From positions 10,138,411 through 10,202,410 of the forward strand of contig JAQFVV010000013.1 of assembly GCA_028023455.1 (NCBI GenBank): 64,000 nt of DNA, written 5' to 3'. The translations under genes were made by a program, and so were the position numbers. Below are positions 23,046 through 37,320 of the stretch, piece by piece. Under the pieces are notes generated by a model, which was not told the origin of the DNA, did not search any database, and was given only the letters and a program-made list of their open reading frames with translations. This DNA is from Epiperipatus broadwayi (Eukaryota > Onychophora > Udeonychophora > Euonychophora > Peripatidae). Positions within the stretch are counted from its first letter, which is position 1. Each line of letters starts with the position of its first letter.

Positions 23046-25055
23046 TCAAAAGAAAATAAAATTGACAGAAATAGGAAATAATAATAATAATAATATACAC
23101 ACACATGTATAAAGAAGATAAAGATTGTCAGTGTATTCTTTACTACAAGGATAAATGAGAGATAATATGAACAGAATAATATTTGCGTTTATAATAAAAA
23201 CTAAAGTACAAAAATGAAATCAAATGTTTGAAGTTTTAAAAAATAAGACCTTAGTAATATGGTTAACAAAGATCTAATTTTTGACAAATAAATTGTTCAA
23301 GATACTAACTGCTGTAAAGCAAAAATGTAAATAATTTAGCTTTAATTTTACAATTTAGAGTATTAAACTTTTTTTTTTGTATGATTAAAATATTTTTTAC
23401 CTAAATGGCACCTTCTGTTCTCAATGCAGACCTCGATATAAAAAAATAATTCGGAATGCACTTTCTGAAATCAAAACATCATCACTTAACCCAAAAGAAA
23501 ATATTACAAACCAATCAAAATCACTAGTTCTAAACATCCTTATTTCCTTTTTTATTCTTAAAACTCATATGGATCCTTTTCTTAAGATTAATAATTTTTA
23601 AATTTGTTTCACTTTCCATAGTCTTCTCAAAAACATTACTTATACAATTTCTTTATTACTAAGACCATGAGTGATTTAGTACATTTGATAGAATAATAGA
23701 TTTGAGAGCTAAATTGGTACTAAACTCATTGCAACGCTCTAATGTTACATGACTTTTTGATCATTTATTATTATTTTTTAATCAATAAATAGATGTTCAA
23801 TCAAAATCCTTTTCCATTTCACTTCTTTGATCAATAAATAATATTTTTATTATCTTACTCTATATTGGCAGTCTTATTTTTAATTTTGATTTTTCTCATT
23901 ATCTTTCAAGTCCATATTTTAAAAATACTCAAATCTTTTTTGCCTTTTCTCTATTTAAATCTGCTCCCACAAAGCTGTAATCCAAACAAACAGCATCCCC
24001 TTTTGCTTTACTATTACTGAAATTCTATTTACTCATTGAGGTTCTTGCTCTAATTTTTTGATGACTTCTTCCATTATTGGATAAACCATTTTCTAAGTAT
24101 TTAACAACACTAACTTGTTATTAAACTTCCTGCCTAGCTACTACTCTTAATATTTACTCTCACCACCTACTTTTCTTGACTTTAAAACTAAAACATTTAT
24201 TTTCATCTATATCTTTTACAAATTTCATTAATCATATTTACAATGCAAAACAAAACCTCAACACATTCCACCACAAGCTAGAAAAAATAAAAGAAAGGGA
24301 TAACATGCCAGCACCACCAGATATTTTTGCTGCAATTTGGTCACTATTTAAGCTAAAATCAGCACTTTAGTTGAAAAATTAGAAAAAAGATACAGAATAA
24401 CACAGCTAAAAAAAAAAGACCGCAATACACCAAAACTGGCAGGACACACATGACGGGGTCCATCAACATAATGAATATAAAAAAAATAGACAAGCTGAAT
24501 TCAGGCAACTTTCGATGCCTTAAGAGTAGCAAAAACACAACATAAAGAACTCAAGAGAAAGCCTTTTCTCTCCTATATATCTGTGAACAATCTTATGCCC
24601 AGCAGAAATGTTTAGACACAGGAACAGACTTATGCTTACTGTGTACGTCCAATCTTACTGATGTAATCATTGTTTTTTAATCAATAAAGTATGCTTTGAA
24701 ATATATTTAATATTTTGCTAATATATCATTCTAATTATCCATAAATACTTCCCTGACATTTATCTTACTTTAATGTAATAAATGTTAATTCATAATCTTA
24801 TTAAAAGAATATTTATTTTCTATTTCTTTAAATAGATATAAAAGATTATTTTTTTTCAAACTTAGATTTGAAATTAATATAATAAAGTATTTACATATGC
24901 TTTCTGTGTGCTCAATAAATTAGTTACTACTCTTCAATGAATGAGTAAGCAAAAGATGTTCATGCATATATATAAAATATTGATTTTTAATTTTTTACAA
25001 AAATGTCTATAGTAATTAACAGTTAAATAGTTCATAAGTTCAAACATTGGAAGTA
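23046..25055. other. AT-rich DNA, no confident gene
   Basis: A pyrimidine-rich plus strand at 23500-24200 gives only short frames. At 24160-24660 a less AT-rich patch carries a 64-codon frame and a broken frame (FDALRVAKTQHKELKRKPF) that could be a transposon fossil, but no family was recognised. Confidence 0.4.
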
Positions 25056-25057
25056 AT

Positions 25058-25135
25058 AGAGTAGATCTCGTTTCAAGAAACTTGAGCTCTATAATTAATC
25101 ATTCTACCTACCACTGCACTAAACTATACAGGACA
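25058..25135 (-). repeat. degenerate tRNA-like repeat
   Basis: The minus strand reads TTTAGTGCAGTGGTAGGTAG (A-box-like region, plus 25107-25121), then, about 30 bp on, GAGCTCAAGTTTCTTGAAAC with GAGATC (a decayed B-box region). Spacing and wording fit a tRNA-derived SINE head or tRNA pseudogene. No tail was recognised. Confidence 0.45.
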
Positions 25136-25139
25136 TTAA

Positions 25140-28100
25140 AAGTTTATTCTTAGGATTAAAAGAAATATGATAATTTCTAATCTAAATGAATAGTAATCAT
25201 TTATATATTTATTGAAATATTGTTTGTCAATGATATTTAGAAATCAGTGCAGATTTAGAAGCAGGAGATTAAATTATTTATGACTTTCTTAAAAGCTTCA
25301 TTTCAGCCACTATATATATAAATTAGATAGTTATTAACTATATAATTCATTGTTTGGATTTGACCAAAGTATTAAAGATGATCCTGAGCCTATTTTCGAA
25401 ACCTAATAACATCTTGTTGAAAAATAAATCTTATTTCTTTACACAATTCTTAGTCAACTAGCTAGTAAAAAGATCATGGTTTAAGTCAAATGATTGATAT
25501 TGGAAATTATTTTGTGATAGAGATAAATAACAGCTTTTATATATGCTCTGTGACACACCATATCTATCATCTGATGAAAGAATTTAAAGAGTGATTTTAA
25601 TATGTCTGTAATATTCCTCATTGTAATATTTAAGTGCATATTTAAAAATTTTATGTGAACACTTTTTGAATAGGAGCAAATTATTATTTACAGTACAATA
25701 ATTTAATCCAAGATAACCATTCTCAGAAAATTTGCAGCATAACCCCAAATAGTGTCAATGAAATTTACAAAAATGCTTTAATTATAGAAATTATTTTAGA
25801 TGTAACTACCAACAGATGAAAAAGATTGTATTTGAGATGTTTCTAAGTAGCCTGTAGAAAGTCATCTTTCATCCTATTTTGGAAGATGAATGTATTAAGT
25901 ATGTTAGAGAATTATGCCTTGTGGGAACTGTTATGTAATATTTTATACAATATTTTGTGTTTACAATTAACATATAAACACATTTAAATTTTTTAAACAG
26001 ATAGTGATTTTTCAACATTTCAAAAAAGTCATAAGCTGAAGTTAAATAAATAAAATTAATGACTATTATTATTTTAAAATTCTTTCAAATTAATTCAAAG
26101 TTGAAATTGCTCCCAGAAGCTTCATTTGGCCCTAATCACCCTAGTCTAACAGATGTATGCATCTAAAATAATGGTATTGTTAAAAATCTTTCATAGAGCT
26201 TATAGGAACACATAATGATGACATTGATGTTTTTTTTTCATGTTCATTATTAGATTTTTAAAATGTTGTAGTTCAATTTTAATATATATATATATATATT
26301 TTTTGTGTGTGTGGTTTTGCACTATTACATTGTTTTGGGAATTGTTTCAGTGTATATAATGCCTATAAATAATTTCCCAACTATGTTTTGACTTGATTCT
26401 TGAGTTTTTTAAATACTCTAAAATATATTACTTTTTCACATTCAATATCTGCTTGATTATTATGTCTAAATTAGAGAAAGGTTGTGAAGTAGAAACTGGT
26501 AATTCTGTGTTAATGATGATAGCAGTTTTATTGATAATAACAGACTTTCCGACTGTACTTTATCTTTCTTTTATAGCATCAAGAGATTTTATGAGCTTCT
26601 CAACAATTTCTTGATCTTTTGATAGATGTATACTAATTATAGAAAAATAAAAAAAATGGTTTTGCTTTTACTTGGAGTAAATTTTTTGGTACTACTTAAA
26701 GATGGAATCTTGATCAACTATTGTTTATTAAATCCACTTAGAAATCATTAAAAAAATGAGATTTTTCAAACATATTCAGTATGCTGATTTCTAATCAGCA
26801 TTTGTTATAATGTATTTTCAGAACAGGATAGCTTTCAACCATGGGAATGTAAACTTCAATTAGTGAAAAGTCTTCATTTCTATTGCCATAGTTAAAATGA
26901 TTAAATCTTAACATATCAGGAAGCAATGATAAATCATTATTTGTTGTAAAATAAGTCACTTGTTTATACTAAATCTGCCTGAATAAAACATTTCTTCTTA
27001 CTTGGTATTTTAAATTATAGTATATACATGTTATTTAAACCTGTCCAATCTAAATGTTAGGAACTGCTTTCTCTTTATTTGCATGTTACCAAAGATCCAC
27101 AATGAGAATCAATATCAACTATAAACATAAAAATTGTAGGAAATACTGGGAAAGAGAGAATAGAACTAGTTTGTATTTGAAATTTCGGAAATATTAGATG
27201 TGCTAAGATTACATATCTAAATATTCATTAGTGTAGTTAAACCTGTTTTTAATAAATTACTTTGATTTGATATATGATTTAAAATAATCATAGCTATACC
27301 ACATTTAAAACCAATGTGAATCCATGAATTTTAAGAATAATTAATATTTTTGTACTATAATTAGATTAACTTTGTGATTTAAATAGAAAACTCTTCAGAT
27401 TTGATTTTGTTATAATAACAATTATTTTTTTTTGTTTTTTAGTTGGAGAAAAATCATTCTATAAAAGACAATGCTTGGTATTTGAGGCAGTACAAGATTT
27501 TCATCACTATGTGATAATTTTCAGTTTCATTAGCTTAGGACTCTTGTGTTGATAGTTCTGGCATGGTTATTCCCCATAATACTTCAGGAGTTAATGTTTA
27601 TAATTTAATATTAATACAATATTTTTTCATTATTTTTTGTAGCCAAGTTGTGTATTACAAATCTCCTCAATCAATCAAGCTTAAAATGGGGGATTTATTA
27701 AATATTCTCAAATAAACATAAAAGAAAATTAATGCAACAAAAGATTCTTTTGATTGATATCATATATCTAGCTGAATATATGTAATTTAAATTATATTTA
27801 TAGTTATTTAAGTATAATATGTATTTGTAAAGAGAGATTCATAGAATCTGTAAAACTTCCTACATGCTTAATATGTTAAACTATAAAACAAAATTATTTT
27901 TTGTAATCTTGCTTGAAATTTAATTAAACTTTTAAAAAAAGAAAACAAAAAACAAGAACTAATTAAGATTACTAATAAAATTTAATTAAATTCAAACAAC
28001 AACAACTTTTATTTACAGATAATTAAAGAATTAAGAAAAAAGAAAAATCATTTAATGGTAAATTATTAGAAAATGAAAAATTAGAATTAAATAAAAAAGA

Positions 28101-30660
28101 AAACAAACAAAGGCTTTTGGGAAGAGCTGCTTTTGCTTGAGCAAAAACTATAAAAAAAAAAAGAAGAGGAAGAATATGTCATCTGCATCAAATAGCTCAA
28201 AAAGTATTTCAATTCTAGCTGCAAAAGCATTCTATATTGGCTAACAAGATTGTTGTTATAATACTTGTCAATATTGACACAAAACTTACATAGAATGTCA
28301 AAATTATTTGAAGTGAGAACAAACATGATTGGATAAACTCACTTGAAGTGTTGCAGTCTGTGCCAAGTGATATATAAACTTTTCCAACTTTGAAAAAATG
28401 TCTAGAGAATCACAATGACAGAGATGCTGAAACATAGCTTTTGCCCAAGAAAAAACTGTTTTAGGCATATTGTTTGCATGTTTAAGCAACAGATTATTCA
28501 GAACCAAGAAAAAAATCCAACCAAAGTCAACTAACAGACTTCATTATACTTCAGACCTAAACTTATCCATTGGTAATAAAATGACTCAACTGTCTAGAGA
28601 AGTCTGGTAAGAATTTAAAGTTATATATACACATATAAGAAATTTTAAAATATAAATATAATACTTTACATTTTAATAAGTATATAAGTGTAATTTTTTT
28701 TAAAAATGTATATGTTATACCAGCCATTTTGGGGCAAAATATGAAATTTCATTTTTATTTTAATTTTTTGCATACTTTCTCTAGACATTATGAGGAATAC
28801 CTAAGCATTATAAAGAATGCATCCATTTTTGGCAAAGTATAAAAAAATGCTTTTATTGAAAAGATTCATGGGAAAATATAAGAAATACAAAATATAAGAC
28901 ATAGAATTTTTCATATTTAACCTATATTGTAAAATACAAAAATGACAGAAACAGTCAAAAATAATGTTTTTTTTTTTGTTTTGATTAAATAATAAATGTT
29001 TACTTATACATTGAATTTCTGTTTTTATGATAGAGTTTCATTCTCTTAATTTCAAGTATGACATGACTATTATTTTTTATTGACAAGTCCTTTAAAGAGA
29101 AAACATAATAATAAGTTAGGACACAATGATTATAGTGAAATTCTGAATTTTATATAAAGATTAAACTAGCCAGGAAGAAAAATAATGACATTTTTACACT
29201 TATTTTGAAAAGAAAGTGCCAAGAGTGAAGGATTTTAAAATCATATAATTTTTCAAGAATATAAGAAATTTCTTGGTAATTATCATTATATTCTTCATTA
29301 ACTAAGTTGTAAGGTACATACATAAGATTTATTAACAATTTCAATCATTTATCTCACTAATTATGTGTTAAACATGTATAACTTTATGTTTATGTCTTTG
29401 CGACATCAAACATTTTTGGTGGGAGTATTTAAGACTTTGCCAATTTTCCTTTTGACATTTTATAAAATGCCTAAGAATTTTTGTGAAAATGTTTTTTATA
29501 GTTGGACATTCTAATTTTGGCATTATACAAAATTCCTTGGCATTTTATACAATGCCAGTTTTTGCATTTTTCCAATAATGTATAAATTATTTAGATTGTT
29601 TAATTTTTTTTTTTTTGTTTATCATTAACAAATTTTATTAATATTCCACAAGATATACATTGGTCAAATGTTTCTGCATATTTATAATTAATATTTGATA
29701 TTTGTTTTATATGATGTTTGTTAATTTATTATTTTTAATCATCAAATAATAATTTCTATAGTAATTTTAAAATTAATTGAGTGTATATGCACCATTTTCT
29801 CAGTTGTTTCAACTCTCGTGTATACATATCAATTCTTCACAGACTCTGAGTGCTCACTTTCTATGTAGAAAAAAATAGGATTGTTATCATGACAACCACG
29901 ATAATGATGACAGAAGATAAAAAAAAAATCGTAGATTGTCTTTCTCAGAACAAAGAAATACCCTTAATGTGACTTGGTGAAGTTTAGACACTTACATTTA
30001 AATAAATCCTATGAATACATGTTAAATGAGACCCTCTAAGATATTTGATGTATGATAACTAGGAATAAAATGTGGTGATTTTGAGGTTTAATCATCATCA
30101 TTAAGATTCATTTTTAATTAAATGTCAGTTGAAGTTCCAATATCAATTAATCTTTGGATAAATTGATGAAATATATATTGTTTTAGAATACTTTATATAT
30201 ACACCAGAAGTTTTATTTGTGTGTTGATATATGTATTGAGATATGAGTCATCAGCAAAAAGAGTTCTCAGTACAACACACACATATATATATGTAATAAT
30301 AAAATTAAAAAATGATAAGTAATATATAATTTGGAGTTATGAATTCTTCAAGGTCCACATGTATATAATATCATTGCCTAACTGCAAAGCAAAAAAAAAA
30401 AAAAAACAATTTATTTTTTAACTGCAGTTCAATATATATATATATAAAGTAAATTTAGACAAGAGAATTATGAAATCCAACATCCAAATGTATGAAAATA
30501 TTTACTACACTGGTGTACTTAAATTAGCATTAATTTATATTTACAAAGTTATATAAAAAAGACCTTCAAATTATAACTTTTAAAAACCATCATGAGCATG
30601 CTGTTGATGATTTTAAAATTACAATTAAATGACTTTGTTGCTCAAGAATTGAAAAGAAGT
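25140..30660. other. 5.5 kb AT-rich desert
   Basis: No recognised gene. A pair of minus-strand frames at 28087-28507 (67 and 79 codons) reads as ordinary-looking protein in part, but has no known domain, lacks splice signals and is broken between frames. Short TA and GT runs lie near 26282-26310. Nothing else is supportable. Confidence 0.45.
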
Positions 30661-30671
30661 CTGATCATTGA

Positions 30672-30735
30672 AGGTGGTAAAGCAGAGTGCGATTCAGGGA
30701 TCTTAAACTCCAAAATCTGCTCTTCTACCACGTCA
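30672..30735 (-). repeat. degenerate tRNA-like repeat
   Basis: The minus strand reads GTGACGTGGTAGAAGAGCAG (A-box-like), GATTTTGGAGTTTAAGATCC and CTGAATCGCACTC (B-box-like region, decayed). The A-to-B distance is close to that of a tRNA. It is probably a SINE head or tRNA pseudogene; no acceptor stem pairing is evident. Confidence 0.4.
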
Positions 30736-31589
30736 CCAAACTGCATGGAGCATTTACAATTTTAAGATATTATTCTAAAAATATAATAAGAGTATGTATT
30801 GTAAGAGACTGATTACAATGTTCATAAGTAGTGATTCAAATATTGGGCGATATTTTGTTTGAATCAAAAATTATTTAATTTTTAAAATAAGAAATTCATG
30901 AATGTTTGTCAAGTTATTGTAATATAAATTCATGCTCAAATTTTAATATCAAATTGAGCATTGTGATTCTATTTAAATGGAAACCAAGTTGCTGAGTTTG
31001 GTGGGATCTCAATTGGTCTCCTCTGCAGTTGATGAAATTAGGTTTAAATGATAGAAATGTCTCATGCAAAAGGTTTAGTGATTTTGCATCAAATGTTATA
31101 TATAAGATTGTATGTTTTTAAAATTTCTTTAGTGAACATAAATAAATAATGTTAATAGATTATATATATATATATATTAATAATTCAAACAAATTTATTT
31201 AACACAGTATTCAAAATTAAATAATATATTCTTTACCATATACTTTCAATTGTTTCACTGACAATCTTTATCAACTGTTAATACAAATGTATAGAAAATA
31301 AAAACTTGCATTACCCATCATTCAATCCATTCAAATTTCCCACAATTCTGTTGTTTTTATATTAGCTGATTGTCTATTCATTAAACCACCTCTATTCCTA
31401 GATATCATCATTGCCTCCTTAATTTTATATATATATATATAATTCTCAAGGCAAAATGGGTTTGTATGTAATCATTGAAAGCCTGTCAAAATTAGATAAT
31501 CCCAATATTAATAACAATCAACAATTTCAAACTGTTGCCAAGATAAACTCCTTTTAACAAAAAAGCTATTCATATCATTGAAAATCCAA

Positions 31590-31866
31590 TATTACTGAAG
31601 AGTTGGAGGGTGTAGAAGATTGACATTTATCTATTCAAATTTGGAGATTTGCTATCTTAATATAAACTGAGCACTGAATGTATATATGTGTGGGAAATGA
31701 TGATCTGGACTAATTGATGCGTGCTGGTTCAGCAGATATATGTATATTGGAGATCATTTATTTATTTCACATGTATGTGGTCATGTGCATTGATTGTATA
31801 AGATAAAGTGTATAAATTGTAGGGAGCTTGAAAGTCTGAATTCAAGTCCTGTCTAATTACATTAAG
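31590..31866 (+). mobile_element. dispersed repeat, single arm of the fold-back family (copy 2)
   Basis: From about 31660 it carries the plus-sense arm: ctgagcactgaatgtatata, gggaaatgatgatctggac, taattgatg, gctggttcagca, ggagatcatttat, then gggagcttgaaagtctg and attcaagtcctgtctaatta. The upstream 31590-31660 (gaagagttggagggtgtag) matches the reverse complement of the extra module at 34.3 and 43.9 kb. This indicates that the parent unit is longer than one fold-back arm. The end motif TTCAAGTCC is B-box-like. Confidence 0.75.
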
Positions 31867-31869
31867 TTT

Positions 31870-33585
31870 ATATATATTAAGATTAAAGATACTGCTCTTA
31901 AGATATCAAATCACTGCAATGTAACTTCTTAAATTATGCTCAGCAATACACAGAATTAAATCAAGAAATATAACTTGGTGATTGCTATTTGACATCATTT
32001 CTAGCCTGTTTAAGAATTTTGGTTCCATTTATATTATTGAAACTGATTCTCTGTCTGTACCACATGTAAATCCATTATATTAGAATACATTACACATTTG
32101 AAATATTTCATTATGAAATTATATAAAAAATTATATTTTTCATTTATAGTAGTTAATACTTAAATCAATAATTTAATGATATTTTTGAAGTAATAATATC
32201 CACATTTGCAAATAACATCCTCTTCTACCAATCTATTAACCAGACAAAATATGTTTTGATTAGTCTGCTGCCCCTATAGTTTTTTTAAAAACACTGATAA
32301 TTCAGTCACTGAAATATAATAAAATTGATACCAATATTGCTTCATATACAGAGAAAATTTTTTGTGATGAATACCTTTGTCAAAGACATTTTTATTTTGA
32401 ATATAACAGTAGCATTTGACAAGAGTGCTTAGTTCTAAAAATACATTAAGATAATAGTGAATATTTCAAAAAATGGACCCAATTTTAAATCATTAAATGT
32501 CTGCAACCACAAATAATCAAGAATGAAATTTTCAACACATAGAGTTTCAAATGATTACTGTTATATGTCACAATACAAAGTTTTTCCTTTCTGCAGATTA
32601 GAGAGATTGAATATGTAATTGTGGTATACCATACATTCCAACAGTAATTTGATATTGATTCACCAAGTAGGCTATTTGTGTAAGGGAAGACTTTAGACCA
32701 AAACATGAAAAGAATTCAAGGGTTTTTTGTGTAGCTCATGCAAATTCATTTATCATGCCAAGATCGTTAGTAAACTTGAGAACTCATTAAACTATTTGTA
32801 ACCTTTTTATGCAATTATAACATATTGCCTAAAGAAATATACTGCTTTGAAATTGGCTCTATCATTTTGAAACATTTTGAAATACTCTGGTATTTAATGT
32901 TTCAATATTTTCTCTATGTATGATTCAGATTTATCATGGATTTAAAAAAATATGAAGATAAATAGCAGACTTATCAATGATATTTTTCATCTAATTAATA
33001 GATTGGTAGGAGAGAGTTATTTGCATATTTATAAAAAAGAGTTCTAAAAAATCTGTGTTGTAAAAAATACTTATAGTATGTGAGTACTAAAATTATTTCT
33101 GAAATATTACATATTTTCAGCAATAGTTTATTTAATAATTGTTGAAATTGGTGAAACAAATAAATGCATGATTAATTTTTATTTTATTTTTTTATTGTGA
33201 AAATAACCATGTAATAAACATAAAGACGATTTTAGATATTAAAGTTATATGCATTTTTATTTTGTCACTATTAATTACTATTATATTTTGACTATTATAA
33301 TGTGGATTTGTTACTATTATATATATAGAGATTAAAGTACTCTTTAAATAGCCCATTGCATAGAAAATATCTATTTAAGAACCTCTATAGTAAGTCAATG
33401 AAGAATACATTAATCACTAGGCCTGCCAAATTTTAATGTTGATGGTTTGGAGAAATGGGTCCATTCTTGTTTTACTCTTCAGCTAAGAATATCCAAATAC
33501 CCAATTACTAAATATATGATGATTGACTAGCTTGGATATAGACTCTTTACAGAAACATCTTAAGTCTGATTACAACTGAGATTTT
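31870..33585. other. AT-rich DNA, no gene seen
   Basis: A 73-codon minus-strand frame at 32485-32706 has no recognised domain. No repeat ends or RNA genes were identified. Confidence 0.5.
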
Positions 33586-33594
33586 TAAAAGTTT

Positions 33595-33668
33595 ATCTCG
33601 CCTGAATTTGAACCAGGTCATAGATATAATATGAAAGCATGGTAACATTATACAATGAAATCCTGTTA
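33595..33668 (-). repeat. tRNA-like repeat with a good T arm
   Basis: On the minus strand CCTGGTTCAAATTCAGG (plus 33602-33617 region) forms a 5 bp T stem with a 7-base TTCAAAT loop and contains a near-consensus B box. Upstream the A-box region (tgtataatgttaccatg) is at tRNA-like distance. The anticodon arm is weak and no CCA-ready acceptor stem is clear. It is better read as a tRNA-derived SINE or pseudogene than a working tRNA. Confidence 0.5.
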
Positions 33669-34074
33669 TATATAAACCAAAAACAATTTTATCATTCTAA
33701 TTGTACACAAGATAAATATATATTTATTAAACCTTAGCAATTACCTATATATGATGAAAATTAGTTATGATAAATTGCAAAACATACAATATTTAAGTGA
33801 AAGTATAATTAAATTTTTTTTTTATTAATTTCTCATTTTTTAAAATTATATCTGTCAGTATTGACACAATGACTCATTATGTATGTATATTTATTGCATA
33901 TTTATTATAAATATGTGTGCTTTAAATATCTTAAAAATATTGGTTTAGCATTGTAATGGAGTGATAAACTCAAAAGCTAAGTGAATATTTTTTGCAAGTT
34001 TTAGAACAGTTTGTTGCTTTGTGCTTGAACCTTATATAATTTCTCAAACAAATAACCATTATAAATAATATATA

Positions 34075-34500
34075 GGGTATATGAGCACAGACTTTCACAT
34101 GACCCACCACTCTATCTCATAACACTGATATATTTGAACACATATATGTCTAAAAGATAAATAATCACCAATATATGTATTTCAGGCTAAACCAGCAATC
34201 ATCAGTTGGTCCAGATTATTATCTCCACACATATGTGCAATCAGTGCTCAGATATATATTAAAATAGCCGATCTTCATACTTTAATTTGGACAGGCTTCA
34301 ATCCATTCCATACTCCAACTCTTCAACTGTCCATCCAGTTGAAAATCTGATGGTGAAATGCTCGAAGGCCACCCTGAGGCTGAGATTCTTGTCACACCCA
34401 TGTTGACCTAAAGTCAATCTGACCCCTCATGTACAAGTCGTAATCCATTTAATACATATACAAGGGATGGCAGATCTCTCTGCTATGTAGCCATTATAAA
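34075..34500 (-). mobile_element. dispersed repeat, long form (copy 3)
   Basis: Left part 34075-34260 is a minus-sense fold-back-family arm (gagcacagactttcacatga, cactctatctcataacactg, ccagcaatcatcagttggtc). Right part 34265-34490 is a further module (ggacaggcttcaatcc, gttgaaaatctgatggtgaa, cttgtcacacccatgttgac, caatctgacccctcatgtac). The same arrangement recurs at 43750-44130, so this roughly 420 bp is one repeat unit. No coding capacity. Confidence 0.8.
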
Positions 34501-34504
34501 TGTA

Positions 34505-36840
34505 AAAACGATTAGGTAGTCTTATAGAACTAAGATCCTGATTAAATAAATATCAGCGTTATTATAAGAATGTCACAACTATCTTTTTATTGCAAATGTT
34601 TTTTTTTTCTATGTGTGCAGCAACCATTTAAATATGTTAAATTCGAATACCCTCCACACATGTGTAATAAAAATAGAACATACATATAGAGATCGACTTT
34701 CTGAAGTATAAAATAAAAAACATTTCCAGTTTTATAATGCAGTCATATATATATAATTAAGAAATATAATGAGAGTATGCATAAAAAAATAGTTTTGAAT
34801 TTTTTCTCCTGAGTTTATAGTTAATAATGAGGTCATTTTCTAATTATTTATATAAAAAATACTTTTCTCTTATTTATGTTTAACTGTGCATTCACTGATT
34901 AGACACTAAGTGTCAATGCCAGCAGATTTTCAATCTTAGGCTTGAATAATTGGATTTATTCTCGGTAGAAAACAATTCATTGATGCTATCTTTTTTCTTT
35001 CTTTATGCCAATCAAGTTATTAGTTGAAAATTTTGAATAGTTTAAGTTTTTAACCCAAACAACTTCCTTGCAGAGCTGTTTAAATTTGATATTGTCAATA
35101 CTACTTATATCTTAGTAATAGTAAATTGTGAGCATTGGCTGAATGCTTTGCATTATAATTTTTTTTTTTTTTATAAAGATGGCCAATAAGTTAACAAAAT
35201 AATTTTGGAATAGGAATAAGTTCAAATTGCCATTTAGTAACTAAGCCTTAGTTAGATAATTTGAGACTAAGGAAGATTAATTCAATTAAATGGAATCATA
35301 TTTAGTTTTGGGATGCAATAGCACTTTGCAAAATGGTATTCATTTTATAATGGGTATTACTTTTAAATGGTGTTATTATTTTAGCAATTTTTTTTTTTTT
35401 TTTGGCAATATGTATACAACATCTGATTTATGAAGTACACTAAGGACCATTTCTCTTTCAGAGAGTCACTATTATTTCTTTCCAGTATCTTGTAGTTTAA
35501 TAACTTTTATTAGTCATTCATTAGACTAGAGATTATACAATAATGAGTAATATTTCTGTAATGAAAATTACACTACAGAAATATTATTCTTGTAATTTGA
35601 ATATTTCTGACAATTTACCAAATAATGCAATTACATATATAAATTGTGTATAAATTTTTTTGATATTAATTAAATGACAACTTAATTTAAAGCTTGTGAT
35701 AGAATTAAATAATGAGAATGTGTCATATCCATCATCATTCATGCAATACATTTATTTTAACTGTAATCATATTTATGAAAGAACTATGTTTTAAACTTAA
35801 GACTTTTAAAGCATTAATATGTATTCTATTTAGTTAGTAATTAAACTAATATAAAAGAAAGTAGTTTAATTACTATCTAAATAGAAAATGTATTAATATT
35901 TTGAATCTTATACACATTTTTAAATTTATATATTTTGGTCATTATAATTATAGATATAGTATCTTAGTATTGTTTTACTGTGCGTGTAATATATACTTGT
36001 GGACACGCCGTTCACTGCATATAGTCATGAATAGAAAAAAAGTCATACTGTGAATTCCTACTGTATTCTAATTATTTAAGATAAATATTATTCTTTTAAT
36101 AATATATTATTATAACTGCAATAATGCATTTTATATCTATATGCTGATAAATCATTGTACAATGGCTAATCATTGGATTATAGATGATAATACTAAACTC
36201 ACCAAAATAATCATAATAAATTACTATAAATGTATATTTATAACTCAAATCAACATTTATTCGCTAGTAGATATTTTTAAACAAGAAGCCTTGCAATCCT
36301 GCTGAAATCAAGTGTACGGACATTGTCTTTTATTTAAAAAACTATAAATAATGTCGAAAATAATCAGTGCATAATAGCTAGAGAAATACTACAGTTCTTA
36401 AACTATTTATAAGGACATCAAAATTTATTTCTATATATCCCCAGTTTAACGCTTATAAGAGTAAGTTGTAAGTTATGGTAAATATTATTGAAAAACACTT
36501 TATAATTAATGTTATTAGCACTTTGAAATTATTAAAATAAGTAAAATTACAACAATGATTAACAATTGAAAATCAATAATAATAAAATAAGTATAGAAAA
36601 AAATGAAATCTCTAATAGGATTTTTTTAAAATGAAGTCTTTAATAAGATATCTGGTGATTAATTGATAAAAGTCTTAATTTGTAACATTTTGTCCCTTTA
36701 TTACATTAATTATCTTCTGATTGAAAGCTCTAATTAAAAATATTTTAAAATTTGATTTATGCTATTGTGAAGTGAAAAAAAATTCTAATAATGTCTTTAA
36801 TTTAAAAAAAAAAAAAAAATCATCGTAGAAAAAACCTATT
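34505..36840. other. AT-rich DNA, no gene seen
   Basis: Nothing recognised on either strand. An imperfect inverted stretch (tttagttagtaattaaacta with ataaaa, then tagtttaattactatctaaa) at about 35826-35885 can form a hairpin. Confidence 0.5.
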
Positions 36841-36844
36841 TGTG

Positions 36845-37320
36845 TCATCAGAGTTGTAACGTGCGAGCACGTGACAGGAAAAACATAATGAATGTCTCTT
36901 TCGCAAAGCTGCAGGGATTCAGCTCAGATTTTTTTCCCCATAATTAACAGCCTTCGCTCTTCAAACTAGGATAAAAATACTGAATTCGACAAGGATGAAA
37001 GATGAACAAGATATGGCATTTCTTTCAACGTACTGATGTAAATAAATCCTATTAGTTTAATTTGTAGCTCTTAAATGGATAAGATAAAGTTTAGCGGCTT
37101 ATTAAATAATTGTAGGTGAGTATTTAGATGCAGAAAGTTGAGCTTATTATAATAAATAAGATTAACCGTTAAAATCATACTGCTATATAAAGAAATTAAA
37201 CAAAGAAGAAAAAATATTCTTCGCAAATAATAAATATACATGTGCTAATCAAAAGTATACGAACGGCCGCCGTCCACTAGGAACGCAAATCTAACTTGAG
37301 TCCAAACTTATGTCAGCTAT
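36845..37320. other. two relatively GC/CpG-richer patches in AT-rich DNA
   Basis: Around 36855-36990 the sequence contains gtaacgtgcgagcacgtgac (with a CACGTG E-box) and gcaaagctgcagggattcag; around 37258-37320 it contains gaacggccgccgtccac. They are the only CpG-bearing patches for several kilobases. They may be conserved regulatory DNA or an untranslated exon. No coding frame over 20 codons or clear transposon end was seen. Confidence 0.3.

Noticed and set aside
33595-33668. Functional tRNA gene
   Set aside because: Good T arm, but no convincing anticodon stem or acceptor stem.
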